Source: Fastidiosipila sp964627125 (lineage in GTDB: Bacteria; Bacillota; Clostridia; Saccharofermentanales; Fastidiosipilaceae). Taken from it: a stretch of DNA of 64,000 bases. Both the position numbers and the translations under genes were made by a program. The DNA is taken from contig CAZVJQ010000003.1 in the NCBI GenBank assembly GCA_964627125.1, positions 9,470 through 73,469 of the forward strand. Reading direction: 5' to 3'. Shown here piece by piece: positions 8,157 through 16,404 of the stretch. Below the pieces are notes generated by a model. The model did not search any database, was not told where the DNA came from, and was given only the letters and a program-made list of their open reading frames with translations. How positions within the stretch are numbered: the first letter of the stretch is position 1; each line of letters opens with the position of its first letter.

Positions 8157-9101
8157 TTGGATAGTTTAATAGTTGCACTTAATGCAGTCATACCTTTAAT
8201 AATTGTAGCTCTAATAGGATATTACAGCCGTAAATCTGGGCTTGTATCTGCAGAGGGATATAAGCAGATGAGTAGAATGCTAACCAGGATAATTTTCCCG
8301 GCTCTGGTTTTTTCTAATAGCTATAATGCAAATTTAGATACAGTTTTTTCTAGCCCAGCTCTTGTCTACATAGCAATTGTTTTAATGGTATTCTTCTTTC
8401 TGTTTGCTGGAATTATACATAGAGCAGAATCTTCAAATAGGAGACGAGCTGCAATGCTTCAAGGAAGTATAAGGACCAGTGCTTTGCTATTTGGTCTGCC
8501 ACTCGCAGCATCTATACTTCCTGAATCACAGATGGGGATAGTTTCATTGGCTGCTACATTGACAATTCCGTACAACAATATTTTCCCTAATATTGGTTTT
8601 GCTATGTACTCTGAGGACTCTAAAGATTTCAAGAGTAAAATAATTAACTTATTTAGGAATCCAATTTTACTAGCGACACTTTTGGGCTTAGCGTTAAACT
8701 TTCTAGATTTCCATGTACCTCAACTTATTATGACAAGTGCAGAATACTTGGGTAGAATTTCAACAGGTCTGTCTATATTAGTAATTGGTGGAACATTTAT
8801 CTTCAATACATTAGAGAAGTTTGATCTATCATTTTTCTTAACTGTAGCTCTGAAAATATTTATTGGACCATTAATTGCTTTAATTGGAGCTTACTTTATT
8901 GGATTGAGAGAGGCGGAGCTCATTGCAGTTCTAATAGTATTCGGTGGACCTACCTCAGTTACCAGTTATCCAATTGCAGTTGATGAAGGGCTAGATGAGG
9001 AGCTTGCAAATAATATTGTTGTCTATTCGACATTGGCATCTATTATTACCATTTTAGGATTTATAACAATTATGGGTCATCTAGGTTGGGTGACATTGTA
9101 G
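8157..9101 (+). CDS. AEC-family (auxin efflux carrier-like) permease
   Basis: This integral membrane protein of 314 residues has about ten hydrophobic segments in two halves, matching the AEC family. Bacterial members carry malonate, malate or other small organic anions. The N-terminus (VIPLIIVALIGYYSRKSG) and the PTSVTSYPIA segment in the second half are typical. The start is a TTG at 8157 placed four bases after a strong GAGGAGGAG. There is no adjacent enzyme to suggest the substrate. It is divergent from the C39-like gene and followed by a weak terminator-like hairpin. Confidence 0.85.
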   Translation: MDSLIVALNAVIPLIIVALIGYYSRKSGLVSAEGYKQMSRMLTRIIFPALVFSNSYNANLDTVFSSPALVYIAIVLMVFFFLFAGIIHRAESSNRRRAAMLQGSIRTSALLFGLPLAASILPESQMGIVSLAATLTIPYNNIFPNIGFAMYSEDSKDFKSKIINLFRNPILLATLLGLALNFLDFHVPQLIMTSAEYLGRISTGLSILVIGGTFIFNTLEKFDLSFFLTVALKIFIGPLIALIGAYFIGLREAELIAVLIVFGGPTSVTSYPIAVDEGLDEELANNIVVYSTLASIITILGFITIMGHLGWVTL

Positions 9102-9122
9102 TAGCGGGGTTAGGCAACTTTT

Positions 9123-9136
9123 GCCAAAGCAAACTC
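9123..9136 (+). repeat. Copy 1 of the intergenic motif GCCAAAGCAAACTC
   Basis: This 14-base sequence recurs exactly at 41533-41546 upstream of secG. In both places it lies a short distance before a TATAAT hexamer (9151-9156 here, 14 bases downstream). It could be a regulatory site shared by the two loci. Confidence 0.5.
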
Positions 9137-9197
9137 CCAAAAACTTCCCGTATAATTGTCTAAAAACTTAGGTTTCTATTGTGCAAAATGACGAAAT

Positions 9198-9219
9198 TGG
9201 CTGAGAAAGCCATATTTTT
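9198..9219 (+). terminator. Weak terminator after the AEC permease gene
   Basis: TGGCT (9198-9202) and AGCCA (9208-9212) flank a 5-base loop, followed by TATTTTT. The stem is short, so termination may be partial. Confidence 0.45.
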
Positions 9220-9250
9220 AGCGATTTTTAGAAAAAAAAGCATTTTTGTC

Positions 9251-9279
9251 TTGAATTTATCGAAAAAAAACTATATCAT
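9251..9279 (+). promoter_or_regulatory. Promoter of the S10 ribosomal operon
   Basis: TTGAAT (9251-9256) and TATCAT (9274-9279) are spaced by 17 bases with an A-tract in the spacer. The predicted start near 9286 would give a leader of about 275 bases before rpsJ. Confidence 0.7.
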
Positions 9280-9285
9280 ACTCAA

Positions 9286-9561
9286 GCACCTTATTTCAGA
9301 AAGCCCTGAAATAGGCTAAAGATTGCTACATTGGAGCTGCAAACCAGTGGAGGGAACTTTAGAGAAGTGAGTAAATCAAAAGATTTACAGTAGGATTTTC
9401 TTGTGGGTAATTAAACTGAATACTAGTTAGTGAACTGGGAGCATGTAGCAAACGCTAAACGGCCCCCAGGATTTTTACTGAGAAAACATGTATTGAGCTA
9501 TAAAATGAAACGCCCGGAAGAGAAGTTGCCTACAGCAGCAAAAAAATAGGAGGAATTAAGG
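9286..9561 (+). promoter_or_regulatory. Structured 5' leader of the S10 operon
   Basis: The leader has no ORF but several clear hairpins. A 10-bp stem 9290-9299/9306-9315 lies at the very 5' end. A helix CTAAAG/CTTTAG (9316-9321/9357-9362) encloses CATTGG/CCAGTG (9329-9334/9344-9349). A 7-bp stem with a four-base loop lies at 9371-9388. CTGGG/CCCAG (9435-9439/9465-9469), with an inner TAGC/GCTA hairpin, is followed by GATTTTT. The last resembles an attenuator. Autogenous control by a ribosomal protein is the obvious hypothesis (L4 does this in E. coli), but the sequence alone does not show which ligand acts. Confidence 0.55.
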
Positions 9562-9873
9562 ATGGCAGTTAGTCAAAAAATTCGTATACGTTTGAAGGCT
9601 TACGATCACAGAGCATTAGATGCTTCAGCAGAAAGAATAGTAGAAACAACAAACCGTACAGGTGCTACTATTTCTGGACCAATCCCTTTACCAACTGAGA
9701 AGGAAGTAGTTACAATTCTACGTTCACCTCACGTTAATAAGGATTCAAGAGAGCAGTTCGAAATGCGTACACACAAGCGTTTGATTGATATTTATGCACC
9801 AAACCAGAAAACAATTGAAGCTCTAATGAAATTAGATATTCCAGCTGGTGTAAATATCGAAATTAAATTGTAA
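9562..9873 (+). CDS. rpsJ: 30S ribosomal protein S10
   Basis: S10 is a component of the 30S head and partner of NusB in antitermination. The 103 residues have the standard length; the QKIRIRLKAYDHRALD start and the SREQFEMRTHKRLIDI segment are diagnostic. An AGGAGG lies about 10 bases before the ATG. It is the first gene of the superoperon, preceded by a long structured leader and followed by a structured 108-base spacer instead of the usual tight junction. Confidence 0.98.
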   Translation: MAVSQKIRIRLKAYDHRALDASAERIVETTNRTGATISGPIPLPTEKEVVTILRSPHVNKDSREQFEMRTHKRLIDIYAPNQKTIEALMKLDIPAGVNIEIKL

Positions 9874-9880
9874 TCAGGCT

Positions 9881-9957
9881 CCGACTGTGCATAGCACAGC
9901 TTCCTCTACCCAGAGAGGTATGAAGTAGTAGTCTGGTCAAGTTCGTTAAGAAGCGAA
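9881..9957 (+). promoter_or_regulatory. Structured rpsJ-rplC intergenic element
   Basis: Three hairpins sit in 77 bases: CTGTGC/GCACAG (9885-9890/9894-9899), CCTCT/AGAGG (9903-9907/9914-9918) and GTTCG/CGAAC (9941-9945/9953-9957). An alternative closing helix pairs GACT (9883-9886) with AGTC (9930-9933), which would form a branched fold. The density of pairing is unlike the other ribosomal spacers here. Function unknown; a protein-binding or processing site is plausible. Confidence 0.45.
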
Positions 9958-9981
9958 CCAATAGCCAAAAAGGAGAAGAAA

Positions 9982-10629
9982 ATGAGCAAATTTATGCTAG
10001 GGAAAAAAGCTGGTATGACTCAGCTTTTTGATGAGAATGGAAACTCTGTTCCAGTTACAGTAATCGATTGTGGACCTGTGACAGTAGTTCAAAAGAAAAC
10101 AAATGAAACTGACAACTATACAGCTGTTAAAGTTGCATATGATGAAGTTAGAGACAATTTATTAAATAAACCAGCTAAGGGTCAATTTGATAAAGCAGGA
10201 ACAAAATCTTTCCGCACACTATCTGAATTTAGAGTTGAAGATGCAGAAGCTTTTGAAGTAGGTCAAGTAATCAGTGCAAGCGATATGTTTGAAGTCGGTG
10301 ATGTAGTAGACGTAATTGGTGTTTCAAAAGGTAAAGGTTATGCAGGTAACGTTAAGCGTCATAACCAAGCTGGTGGACACGAAGGTCACGGTTCTAAATA
10401 CCACAGACAAATTGGTTCAATGGGTGCGTCAGCAAGACCAGCACGTGTTCTAAAAGGTAAAAAGATGCCAGGTCAACTAGGTAACAAGCAAGTTACAATC
10501 CAAAACTTAGATGTAGTTTTAGTTGATGGAGAGCGTAATATCATCGCTGTTAAAGGTTCTATTCCTGGTTCACGTGGAAATACAGTCACAATTTCTGACA
10601 GTGTTAAAGTCAGTAAGAGAGCAAAGTAG
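9982..10629 (+). CDS. rplC: 50S ribosomal protein L3
   Basis: L3 helps form the peptidyl transferase region and starts 50S assembly. The 215 residues include the central loop segment GGHEGHGSKYHRQIGSMGAS and KKMPGQLGN, which reach the 23S core. An AAGGAG precedes the ATG. It is separated from rpsJ by a structured spacer and from rplD by only 14 bases. Confidence 0.98.
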   Translation: MSKFMLGKKAGMTQLFDENGNSVPVTVIDCGPVTVVQKKTNETDNYTAVKVAYDEVRDNLLNKPAKGQFDKAGTKSFRTLSEFRVEDAEAFEVGQVISASDMFEVGDVVDVIGVSKGKGYAGNVKRHNQAGGHEGHGSKYHRQIGSMGASARPARVLKGKKMPGQLGNKQVTIQNLDVVLVDGERNIIAVKGSIPGSRGNTVTISDSVKVSKRAK

Positions 10630-10643
10630 GTAAGGAGACTTAA

Positions 10644-11267
10644 ATGGCAAAAGTAAATTTATACAATCTGGAAGGTAAAGTTGTAGGCGACTACGAATTA
10701 ACCGACTCCATTTATGATATCGAACCAAATGAAGTGGCTGTTTATCAAGTAGTCAAGGCTCAACTTGCTAATAAGAGACAAGGAACTTCAAAGGTTAAAG
10801 ATAGAAGTGAAGTTCGTGGTGGTGGTAAAAAGCCATGGAGACAAAAAGGTACAGGTAGAGCACGTCACGGTTCAACACGTTCCCCAATTTGGGTAGGTGG
10901 TGGTGTTACTTTCGGACCTACACCTCGTAGCTACAACCTTTCTATTAATAAGAAAGTAAAGAGATTAGCTCTTAAGTCAGTTTTAAGCGCTAAGGCAAAA
11001 GCAGAAAAAGTATTCGTTATTGACAGTGTAGAATTAGATGCTCCTAAAACTAAGGTATTAAAAGATTTATTTACAAATCTAGATCTAGTTCAAAATGCAT
11101 TAGTAGTAATCGATAGTACAGATGAAAACGCAAAATTATCATTACGTAACTTATCAAATGTAAACTATGCTTACTACAACACTATCAATACTTATGACAT
11201 CTTGAATCATGACGCATTAATCATGACTCAAGCAGCAGCAGAGAAGATTGAGGAGGTATACGCATAA
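10644..11267 (+). CDS. rplD: 50S ribosomal protein L4
   Basis: L4 lines the peptide exit tunnel, and in E. coli it also represses its own operon. The 207 residues contain the tunnel loop with GGGKKPWRQKGTGRARHGS and WVGGGVTFGP, the site of macrolide-resistance changes in other species; nothing unusual is seen in it. The stop codon overlaps the rplW start by one base. It is the obvious candidate ligand for the operon leader. Confidence 0.98.
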   Translation: MAKVNLYNLEGKVVGDYELTDSIYDIEPNEVAVYQVVKAQLANKRQGTSKVKDRSEVRGGGKKPWRQKGTGRARHGSTRSPIWVGGGVTFGPTPRSYNLSINKKVKRLALKSVLSAKAKAEKVFVIDSVELDAPKTKVLKDLFTNLDLVQNALVVIDSTDENAKLSLRNLSNVNYAYYNTINTYDILNHDALIMTQAAAEKIEEVYA

Positions 11268-11620
11268 TGAAATCCGCATACGAAGTTATACTAGAACCTA
11301 TTATTACTGAGAAGAGTACTGACGGACTAATTGATGGTAAATATACTTTTAAAGTCGCAAAAACTGCAAGTAAGCCAGAAATTAGAATCGCAGCAGAAAA
11401 ACTCTTCGGCGTAAAAGTACTAAACGTTAATACTATTAATGTTAAAGGTAAGAAGAAGAGAGTTAATAATCACCAAGGTTACACTTCAGACTGGAAGAAA
11501 GCGATTATTACAATCGACCTAGATCCTTCAGATACAGTTTACACATCAGAAGGTGGTAAAGAAGTAAAAGTTAAGAGTGATTACAAGACTTCAATTGAAG
11601 AGTTCGGATTTGGACAATAG
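11267..11620 (+). CDS. rplW: 50S ribosomal protein L23
   Basis: L23 sits at the tunnel exit and docks trigger factor and SRP. The 117 residues are slightly longer than the usual 95-100, with extra residues near the C-terminus. EPIITEKST at the N-terminus and the KVLNVNTINVKGKKKR segment are typical. Its ATG overlaps the rplD stop by one base, implying coupled translation. Confidence 0.97.
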   Translation: MKSAYEVILEPIITEKSTDGLIDGKYTFKVAKTASKPEIRIAAEKLFGVKVLNVNTINVKGKKKRVNNHQGYTSDWKKAIITIDLDPSDTVYTSEGGKEVKVKSDYKTSIEEFGFGQ

Positions 11621-11650
11621 GCCAAAGACATAAGGATAAGGAGATAAACT

Positions 11651-12478
11651 ATGCCAATCAAAAGATATAAACCAACTTCTCCTGCTAGAAGACAGATGTC
11701 AGTGGCTGATTATTCTGTCATCACTAAGAGCAAACCAGAGAAGAGTTTGGTAAAGAGCAAGAAGAAGAATGCTGGTAGAAATAACAGCGGTAAAATTACA
11801 ATCCGTCACCGTGGTGGTGGTAATAGGCAAATGATCCGTGAGATCGACTGGAGAAGAAATAAAGATGGCGTACCTGCAAAGGTTATTGCAATCGAGTATG
11901 ATCCAAATCGTACAGCTCACTTAGCACTATTACAATACATTGATGGTGAAAAACGCTACATTCTACAAGCTGCTGGAATGAAGGTTGGAGATCAAGTTCG
12001 AAGCGGTGAAGAGGCTGAAGTAAGAAGAGGTAATGCTAAAAAATTAAAGAACATTCCTCTAGGTACAGTAGTACACAACGTAGAACTTAAACCAGGATAC
12101 GGCGCACAAATGGCAAGAACTGCTGGTGCACATGCTCAATTAGTAGCTAAAGAAGGTAAATATGCAACATTAAGATTACCTTCAGGTGAAGTAAGACTAG
12201 TCTTACAAGAATGTAGAGCAACAATCGGTAGTGTCGGTAATGCAGAACATGAAAACATCCAAGTTGGTAAAGCTGGTAAGACAAGACATAAAGGTTTTAG
12301 ACCAACTGTTCGTGGTGTTGTTATGAACCCAGTAGATCACCCTCACGGTGGTGGTGAAGGTAAATCACCAATCGGTAGACCAAGTCCTGTTTCTCCATGG
12401 GGTAAGAAGACACTAGGTAAGAAGACACGTAAGAAGAATAAAGCTTCTAACAAATACATCGTAAGAAGAAAGAAGTAG
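11651..12478 (+). CDS. rplB: 50S ribosomal protein L2
   Basis: L2 is needed for subunit joining and peptidyl transfer. The 275 residues match the family length. The N-terminal IKRYKPTSPARRQMS, the KITIRHRGGGNR segment and the conserved C-terminal DHPHGGGEGKSPIGR, with the His implicated in activity, are all intact. AAGGAG lies just upstream of the ATG. Confidence 0.98.
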   Translation: MPIKRYKPTSPARRQMSVADYSVITKSKPEKSLVKSKKKNAGRNNSGKITIRHRGGGNRQMIREIDWRRNKDGVPAKVIAIEYDPNRTAHLALLQYIDGEKRYILQAAGMKVGDQVRSGEEAEVRRGNAKKLKNIPLGTVVHNVELKPGYGAQMARTAGAHAQLVAKEGKYATLRLPSGEVRLVLQECRATIGSVGNAEHENIQVGKAGKTRHKGFRPTVRGVVMNPVDHPHGGGEGKSPIGRPSPVSPWGKKTLGKKTRKKNKASNKYIVRRKK

Positions 12479-12488
12479 GAGGTAAATA

Positions 12489-12770
12489 ATGAGTCGTTCA
12501 GCAAAAAAAGGTTTCTTTATTGAAGAATCTTTAATTAAAAAAGTTCGTGCACAGAATGAATCAAACGAGCGTTCAGTAATTAGAACATGGTCAAGAACTT
12601 CTACTATCTTCCCTGAGATGGTAGGTCACACAATAGCAGTTCACGATGGACGCAAACATGTTCCTGTATACATTACAGAAGACATGGTAGGACATAAATT
12701 AGGTGAATTTGCTTTGACCAGAACATTTAGAGGCCACAAGAACACAGATAAGAAAGCAAAACTAAGATAA
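12489..12770 (+). CDS. rpsS: 30S ribosomal protein S19
   Basis: S19 is in the 30S head and contacts the 50S and A-site tRNA through its tail. The 93 residues include RTWSRTSTIFPEMVGHTIAV and GRKHVPVYI, diagnostic of the family, and a basic C-terminal tail. It follows rplB by 10 bases, with GGAGG spanning the rplB stop codon. Confidence 0.98.
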   Translation: MSRSAKKGFFIEESLIKKVRAQNESNERSVIRTWSRTSTIFPEMVGHTIAVHDGRKHVPVYITEDMVGHKLGEFALTRTFRGHKNTDKKAKLR

Positions 12771-12783
12771 GGAGGATAAGATT

Positions 12784-13257
12784 TTGAACAAGAAATATAC
12801 AAGAGCGTACTTACAAGAAAATCGCGATGAAGTTTTAGAGTTATATTCAAAACCTCGTAGAAAGTCTAATCGTCCTGCAATCCTTACTAAGAAACAACGT
12901 AAAACCTTAGGTATTGGTAAAGATAGAGGAGTTGCATCAATTAAGAATGTTAGAGTTGCTCCTCGTAAGGTTGAAATCGTATTAGATCAAATTAGAAATA
13001 AAAATGTCCGTGAAGCTAGAGCAATTTTACTCTACACAGATAAAGTAGCATCAGAGCACTTAATTAAATTATTAGACTCAGCTGTTGCAAATGCTGTAAA
13101 CAATAATGGACTAGTAGAAGATAGCTTATATGTTTCATATTGTAATGCTAGCCAAGGTGTAACTTTAAAACGTTACAGACCTCGTGGTAAAGGTAGTGCG
13201 ACACCAATTAACAAGCGCACAAGCAATATTGAAATAATCGTTAAGGCTAGAGATTAG
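12784..13257 (+). CDS. rplV: 50S ribosomal protein L22 with N-terminal extension
   Basis: L22 lines the exit tunnel with an extended hairpin. The core from about residue 50 (VASIKNVRVAPRKVEIVLDQ) to the end matches L22, with the loop RYRPRGKGSATPINKR near the C-terminus. The product has 157 residues against about 110-115 for most L22 proteins, because some 45 basic residues precede the core. The start is a TTG at 12784 after AAGGAGGA. The extension contains no methionine codon, so a shorter product would need another non-ATG start, and no better ribosome site is visible. Confidence 0.95.
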   Translation: MNKKYTRAYLQENRDEVLELYSKPRRKSNRPAILTKKQRKTLGIGKDRGVASIKNVRVAPRKVEIVLDQIRNKNVREARAILLYTDKVASEHLIKLLDSAVANAVNNNGLVEDSLYVSYCNASQGVTLKRYRPRGKGSATPINKRTSNIEIIVKARD

Positions 13258-13275
13258 GGAGGTTGCGAATAATAT

Positions 13276-14004
13276 ATGGGACAAAAAGTCAATCCAAATG
13301 GATTTCGTGTAGGTGTTGTTAAAGACTGGAGTACTAAATGGTATGCAGATAAGAAGGACTTTAGCAGATACTTAGTAGAAGATAAGAAAATTCGTGACTT
13401 CGTTAAGAAAGAGTTCTACGACGCAGGTGTTGCAGAAACTCATATCGAGCGTAAAGGTGACGATAAAACAACATTAACAATTTTTACAGCTAGACCTGGT
13501 GTTATCATCGGACGTCAAGGTGCAGGAATTGAAGATTTCAAGAAGAAGATTACAAAGAAATTTAAAAAAGATTTCTTTATTAATGTAAATGAAGTACCAA
13601 ATCCAGATACAAATGCTCAACTATTAGCAGAAAATATTGCAGCTCAATTAGAGAATCGTGTTGCATTTAGAAGAGCTATGAGACAAGTAATTACTAGAGC
13701 AATGAAATCTGGTGCAAAAGGTATTAAGACAATGGTTAGTGGACGTTTAGCTGGTGCTGAAATGGCACGTACTGAGCAATATGACGAAGGAACAGTTCCT
13801 TTACATACACTAAGAGCGAACATTGACTATGCTACCGCAGAAGCAAATACTCAATACGGTATTATCGGCGTAAAGGTATGGGTTTATAAAGGTGATGTTC
13901 TAGATGGCGAACTTAAATCAGTAGCTAATGAACAAGCAAGAAAACCAGTACGTGGTGGCGGTAATAGACGTAGAAATAACAACAGAAGAGGAGGAAATAA
14001 TTAA
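13276..14004 (+). CDS. rpsC: 30S ribosomal protein S3
   Basis: S3 forms part of the mRNA entry channel. The 242 residues show the MGQKVNPNGFRVGV start, a KH domain with GVIIGRQGAGIEDFKKKI, and the C-terminal domain with GAKGIKTMVSGRLAGAEMAR. The tail is rich in Arg, Gly and Asn. Its stop codon overlaps the rplP start by one base. Confidence 0.98.
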   Translation: MGQKVNPNGFRVGVVKDWSTKWYADKKDFSRYLVEDKKIRDFVKKEFYDAGVAETHIERKGDDKTTLTIFTARPGVIIGRQGAGIEDFKKKITKKFKKDFFINVNEVPNPDTNAQLLAENIAAQLENRVAFRRAMRQVITRAMKSGAKGIKTMVSGRLAGAEMARTEQYDEGTVPLHTLRANIDYATAEANTQYGIIGVKVWVYKGDVLDGELKSVANEQARKPVRGGGNRRRNNNRRGGNN

Positions 14005-14432
14005 TGTTACTCCCTAAAAGAGTTAAGTATAGAAGACAACACCGTGGACGCATGAAGGGTAAAGCAACCCGTGGTAATAAAGTAACTTACGGTGATTTTG
14101 GCCTAGTAGCACTTGAGCCAACATGGATCAAGAGTAATCAAATCGAAGCAGCACGTGTTTCTATCAACAGAGCGATGCGTCGTGGTGGTAAACTTTGGAT
14201 TAAGATTTTTCCACACAAACCAGTAACTAAGAAACCAGCTGAAGTACGTATGGGTAAAGGTAAAGGTTCACCAGAATTCTACGTTGCTGTTGTTAAACCA
14301 GGACGTGTAATGTTTGAAGTAGCAGGTGTTCCAGAAGCAGTTGCAAGAGAAGCTCTAAGAAGAGCAAGTTATAAACTACCAATTAGAACTAAAATAGTTA
14401 AGAAGGGTGAGGAGGGTGCATATGAAAGCTAG
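14004..14432 (+). CDS. rplP: 50S ribosomal protein L16
   Basis: L16 supports the A-site tRNA in the 50S. The 142 residues begin MLLPKRVKYRRQHRGRMKG and contain RRGGKLWIKIFPHKPVTKKP and MGKGKGSPEFYVAVV, including the conserved Arg of the hydroxylated region. The gene overlaps rpsC by one base at the start and rpmC by 11 bases at the end. Confidence 0.98.
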   Translation: MLLPKRVKYRRQHRGRMKGKATRGNKVTYGDFGLVALEPTWIKSNQIEAARVSINRAMRRGGKLWIKIFPHKPVTKKPAEVRMGKGKGSPEFYVAVVKPGRVMFEVAGVPEAVAREALRRASYKLPIRTKIVKKGEEGAYES

Positions 14433-14625
14433 TGATTTACGTGATAGAACTAATGAAGAGCTAAATGAAGAATTAGTTGAATTACAAAGCGAGCTATTCA
14501 AGCTACGTTTTCAAAATGCAACTCATAATTTAGAAAACCCACAACAATTAAAATATGTTAGAAGAGACATTGCACGTGTAAAAACTATAATTCGTGAACG
14601 CGAATTAAGTGAAAGTGCAAAATAG
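14422..14625 (+). CDS. rpmC: 50S ribosomal protein L29
   Basis: L29 is a two-helix protein near the tunnel exit. The start is placed at the ATG at 14422, six bases after GAGGAGGG, giving 67 residues that begin MKASDLRDRTNEEL, the normal family N-terminus. An open frame upstream to a GTG at 14407 has no support. The first 11 bases overlap the end of rplP in another frame. Confidence 0.96.
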   Translation: MKASDLRDRTNEELNEELVELQSELFKLRFQNATHNLENPQQLKYVRRDIARVKTIIRERELSESAK

Positions 14626-14637
14626 GAGGAAGCTTAA

Positions 14638-14898
14638 ATGGCAGATGAAAGAAATTTACGCAAAAGCCGTGTAGGCCTAGTTGTTTCAGATAAGATGGAC
14701 AAGACTATCGTTGTACAAGTTGAAGTACTAAAGAAGCATCCTCTATATAAGAAACATATTAAGGCATCAAAGAAATTTTCTGTACATGATGAGAACAATG
14801 AAACAAACATTGGCGATCGTGTAAGAATTACAGAAACAAGACCTTTAAGCAAAACTAAGCGCTGGCGTTTAGTTGAGATTATCGAGAAGGCTAAGTAG
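14638..14898 (+). CDS. rpsQ: 30S ribosomal protein S17
   Basis: S17 is an early-binding OB-fold protein of the 30S body. The 86 residues carry RKSRVGLVVSDKMDKTIVV and the IGDRVRITETRPLSKTKRW segment. GGAGG lies upstream of the ATG. The junctions to rpmC and rplN are 12 and 17 bases. Confidence 0.98.
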   Translation: MADERNLRKSRVGLVVSDKMDKTIVVQVEVLKKHPLYKKHIKASKKFSVHDENNETNIGDRVRITETRPLSKTKRWRLVEIIEKAK

Positions 14899-14915
14899 GC
14901 AGGGAGGGAAATCAT

Positions 14916-15284
14916 ATGATACAAGTAGAAAGTGTACTTAACTCTGCTGACAATACTGGAGCTCGTACCTTAAAGTGTATTAAAGTACTAGGTGGATCAA
15001 AGAGAAGATTCGCTGGTGTAGGTGACGTAATCGTTGCTTCAGTACAAGAGGCATCACCTGGTGGTACTGTTAAAAAAGGTGAAGTTGTTAGAGCAGTTAT
15101 AGTAAGAACAAAAAAATCAGTAAAAAGAACAGATGGTTCATTCATCAGATTTGATGAAAATGCTTGTGTAGTTATCAGAGATGATAAGAACCCACGTGGT
15201 ACACGTATTTTTGGACCAATCGCTAGAGAGTTACGTGAAGGTGGATACACAAGAATTCTTTCACTAGCTCCAGAAGTATTATAG
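14916..15284 (+). CDS. rplN: 50S ribosomal protein L14
   Basis: L14 forms an intersubunit bridge and is the docking site of RsfS. The 122 residues are exactly the usual length, with ADNTGARTLKCIKVLGGS, RAVIVRTKKSVKR and the GTRIFGPIARELRE C-terminal motif. GGAGGG lies about seven bases before the ATG. Confidence 0.98.
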   Translation: MIQVESVLNSADNTGARTLKCIKVLGGSKRRFAGVGDVIVASVQEASPGGTVKKGEVVRAVIVRTKKSVKRTDGSFIRFDENACVVIRDDKNPRGTRIFGPIARELREGGYTRILSLAPEVL

Positions 15285-15293
15285 GAGGAAACT

Positions 15294-15638
15294 ATGGCAG
15301 ATAAGATTCATGTAAAAAAAGGTGATCAAGTCTACGTTCTCTCCGGAAAAGACAGAGCGAAGACTGGTGAAGTATTAGAAGTTTATCCTAAAACTGGACG
15401 TGTTCTAGTTGAAGGTGTAAACGTAGTAGCAAAACACAAAAAACCAAGAAGAATGGGTGAAGTTTCAGGTATTTTCGAAGAAGAAGCTCCAATTCATAGC
15501 TCAAATGTTATGTTGGTAGACCCACAAACCGGAGAACCTACAAAAGTAGGTGTTCGTTTTAACGACAACGGTGATAAGGTACGTTTTGCTAAGAGAAGCG
15601 GTAATGAAATTGATGTCATTACTAAAGCTAGAGGATAG
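15294..15638 (+). CDS. rplX: 50S ribosomal protein L24
   Basis: L24 is an assembly initiator with an N-terminal KOW domain, here KKGDQVYVLSGKDRAKTGEV. The 114 residues continue through GVNVVAKHKKP and an acidic stretch, as in Gram-positive relatives. It sits nine bases after rplN, with AGGAGG overlapping that gene's end. Confidence 0.98.
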   Translation: MADKIHVKKGDQVYVLSGKDRAKTGEVLEVYPKTGRVLVEGVNVVAKHKKPRRMGEVSGIFEEEAPIHSSNVMLVDPQTGEPTKVGVRFNDNGDKVRFAKRSGNEIDVITKARG

Positions 15639-15652
15639 GAGAGCTAGGGATT

Positions 15653-16204
15653 ATGTCAAGATTAAAAGATAAATATTTAAACGAAGTAGCCCCAGCTTTG
15701 AATGAGAAATTTGCTTACAAGTCAGTAATGCAAACTCCTAAGTTGGATAAAATTGTTCTCAACATGGGAATTGGTGAGCGTGAAAACAGTAAGACTGTTG
15801 AAAACGCAGCTAAAGAGTTAACTCAAATTGCAGGACAAAGAGCAGTTATTACTAAAGCTAAAAAATCTATTGCAAACTTCCACTTACGTGAAGGTATGGA
15901 GATAGGTACTAAAGTTACATTGAGAGGCGAAAGAATGTATGAATTCTTAGATAGATTCATCAGTGTCGCTATTCCACGTGTTCGTGACTTTAGAGGTTTA
16001 TCTGCAAACTCATTCGATGGAAGAGGAAACTACTCTGTAGGTATGAAAGAACAATTAATGTTCCCAGAGATCAACTACGATTCAATCGATAAGATCAGAG
16101 GATTAGATATTTCAATTGTTACTACAGCTCAAACAGACGAGGAAGCTTTTGAATTATTAAACTTATTAGGTTTCCCATTTGCAAAGCAAGGAGATAATAA
16201 CTAA
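15653..16204 (+). CDS. rplE: 50S ribosomal protein L5
   Basis: L5 binds 5S rRNA and P-site tRNA. The 183 residues contain LDKIVLNMGIGE, GQRAVITKAKKSIANF and the C-terminal MFPEINYDSIDKIRGLDI segment. The final TAA overlaps the rpsN ATG by one base, implying coupled translation. Confidence 0.98.
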   Translation: MSRLKDKYLNEVAPALNEKFAYKSVMQTPKLDKIVLNMGIGERENSKTVENAAKELTQIAGQRAVITKAKKSIANFHLREGMEIGTKVTLRGERMYEFLDRFISVAIPRVRDFRGLSANSFDGRGNYSVGMKEQLMFPEINYDSIDKIRGLDISIVTTAQTDEEAFELLNLLGFPFAKQGDNN

Positions 16205-16389
16205 TGGCTAAAAAATCAAAAATAGTACAAGCACAACGTGACAATAAGTACAGCACAAGAAATCACAATCGTTGTAATTTATGTGGACGTCCACGTTCAT
16301 ACATGCGTAAATACGGAATTTGCCGTTTGTGTTTCCGTGAATTAGCATACAAAGGTGAAATCCCTGGTGTGCACAAATCAAGCTGGTAG
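16204..16389 (+). CDS. rpsN: 30S ribosomal protein S14, zinc-binding (type Z)
   Basis: This is the short 61-residue S14 form. Two CxxC pairs, CNLC and CRLC, bind zinc, and the segment GRPRSYMRKYGICRLCFRE is typical. The zinc form is the housekeeping one in Gram-positive bacteria; a zinc-free paralogue, if any, is not in this window. Its start overlaps the end of rplE. Confidence 0.98.
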   Translation: MAKKSKIVQAQRDNKYSTRNHNRCNLCGRPRSYMRKYGICRLCFRELAYKGEIPGVHKSSW

Positions 16390-16404
16390 AGCAGGAGGTT
16401 AATA

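Noticed and set aside
9286..9561. T-box or known metabolite riboswitch before rpsJ
   Set aside because: No T-box sequence or other class consensus that I know is present; only generic hairpins are seen.
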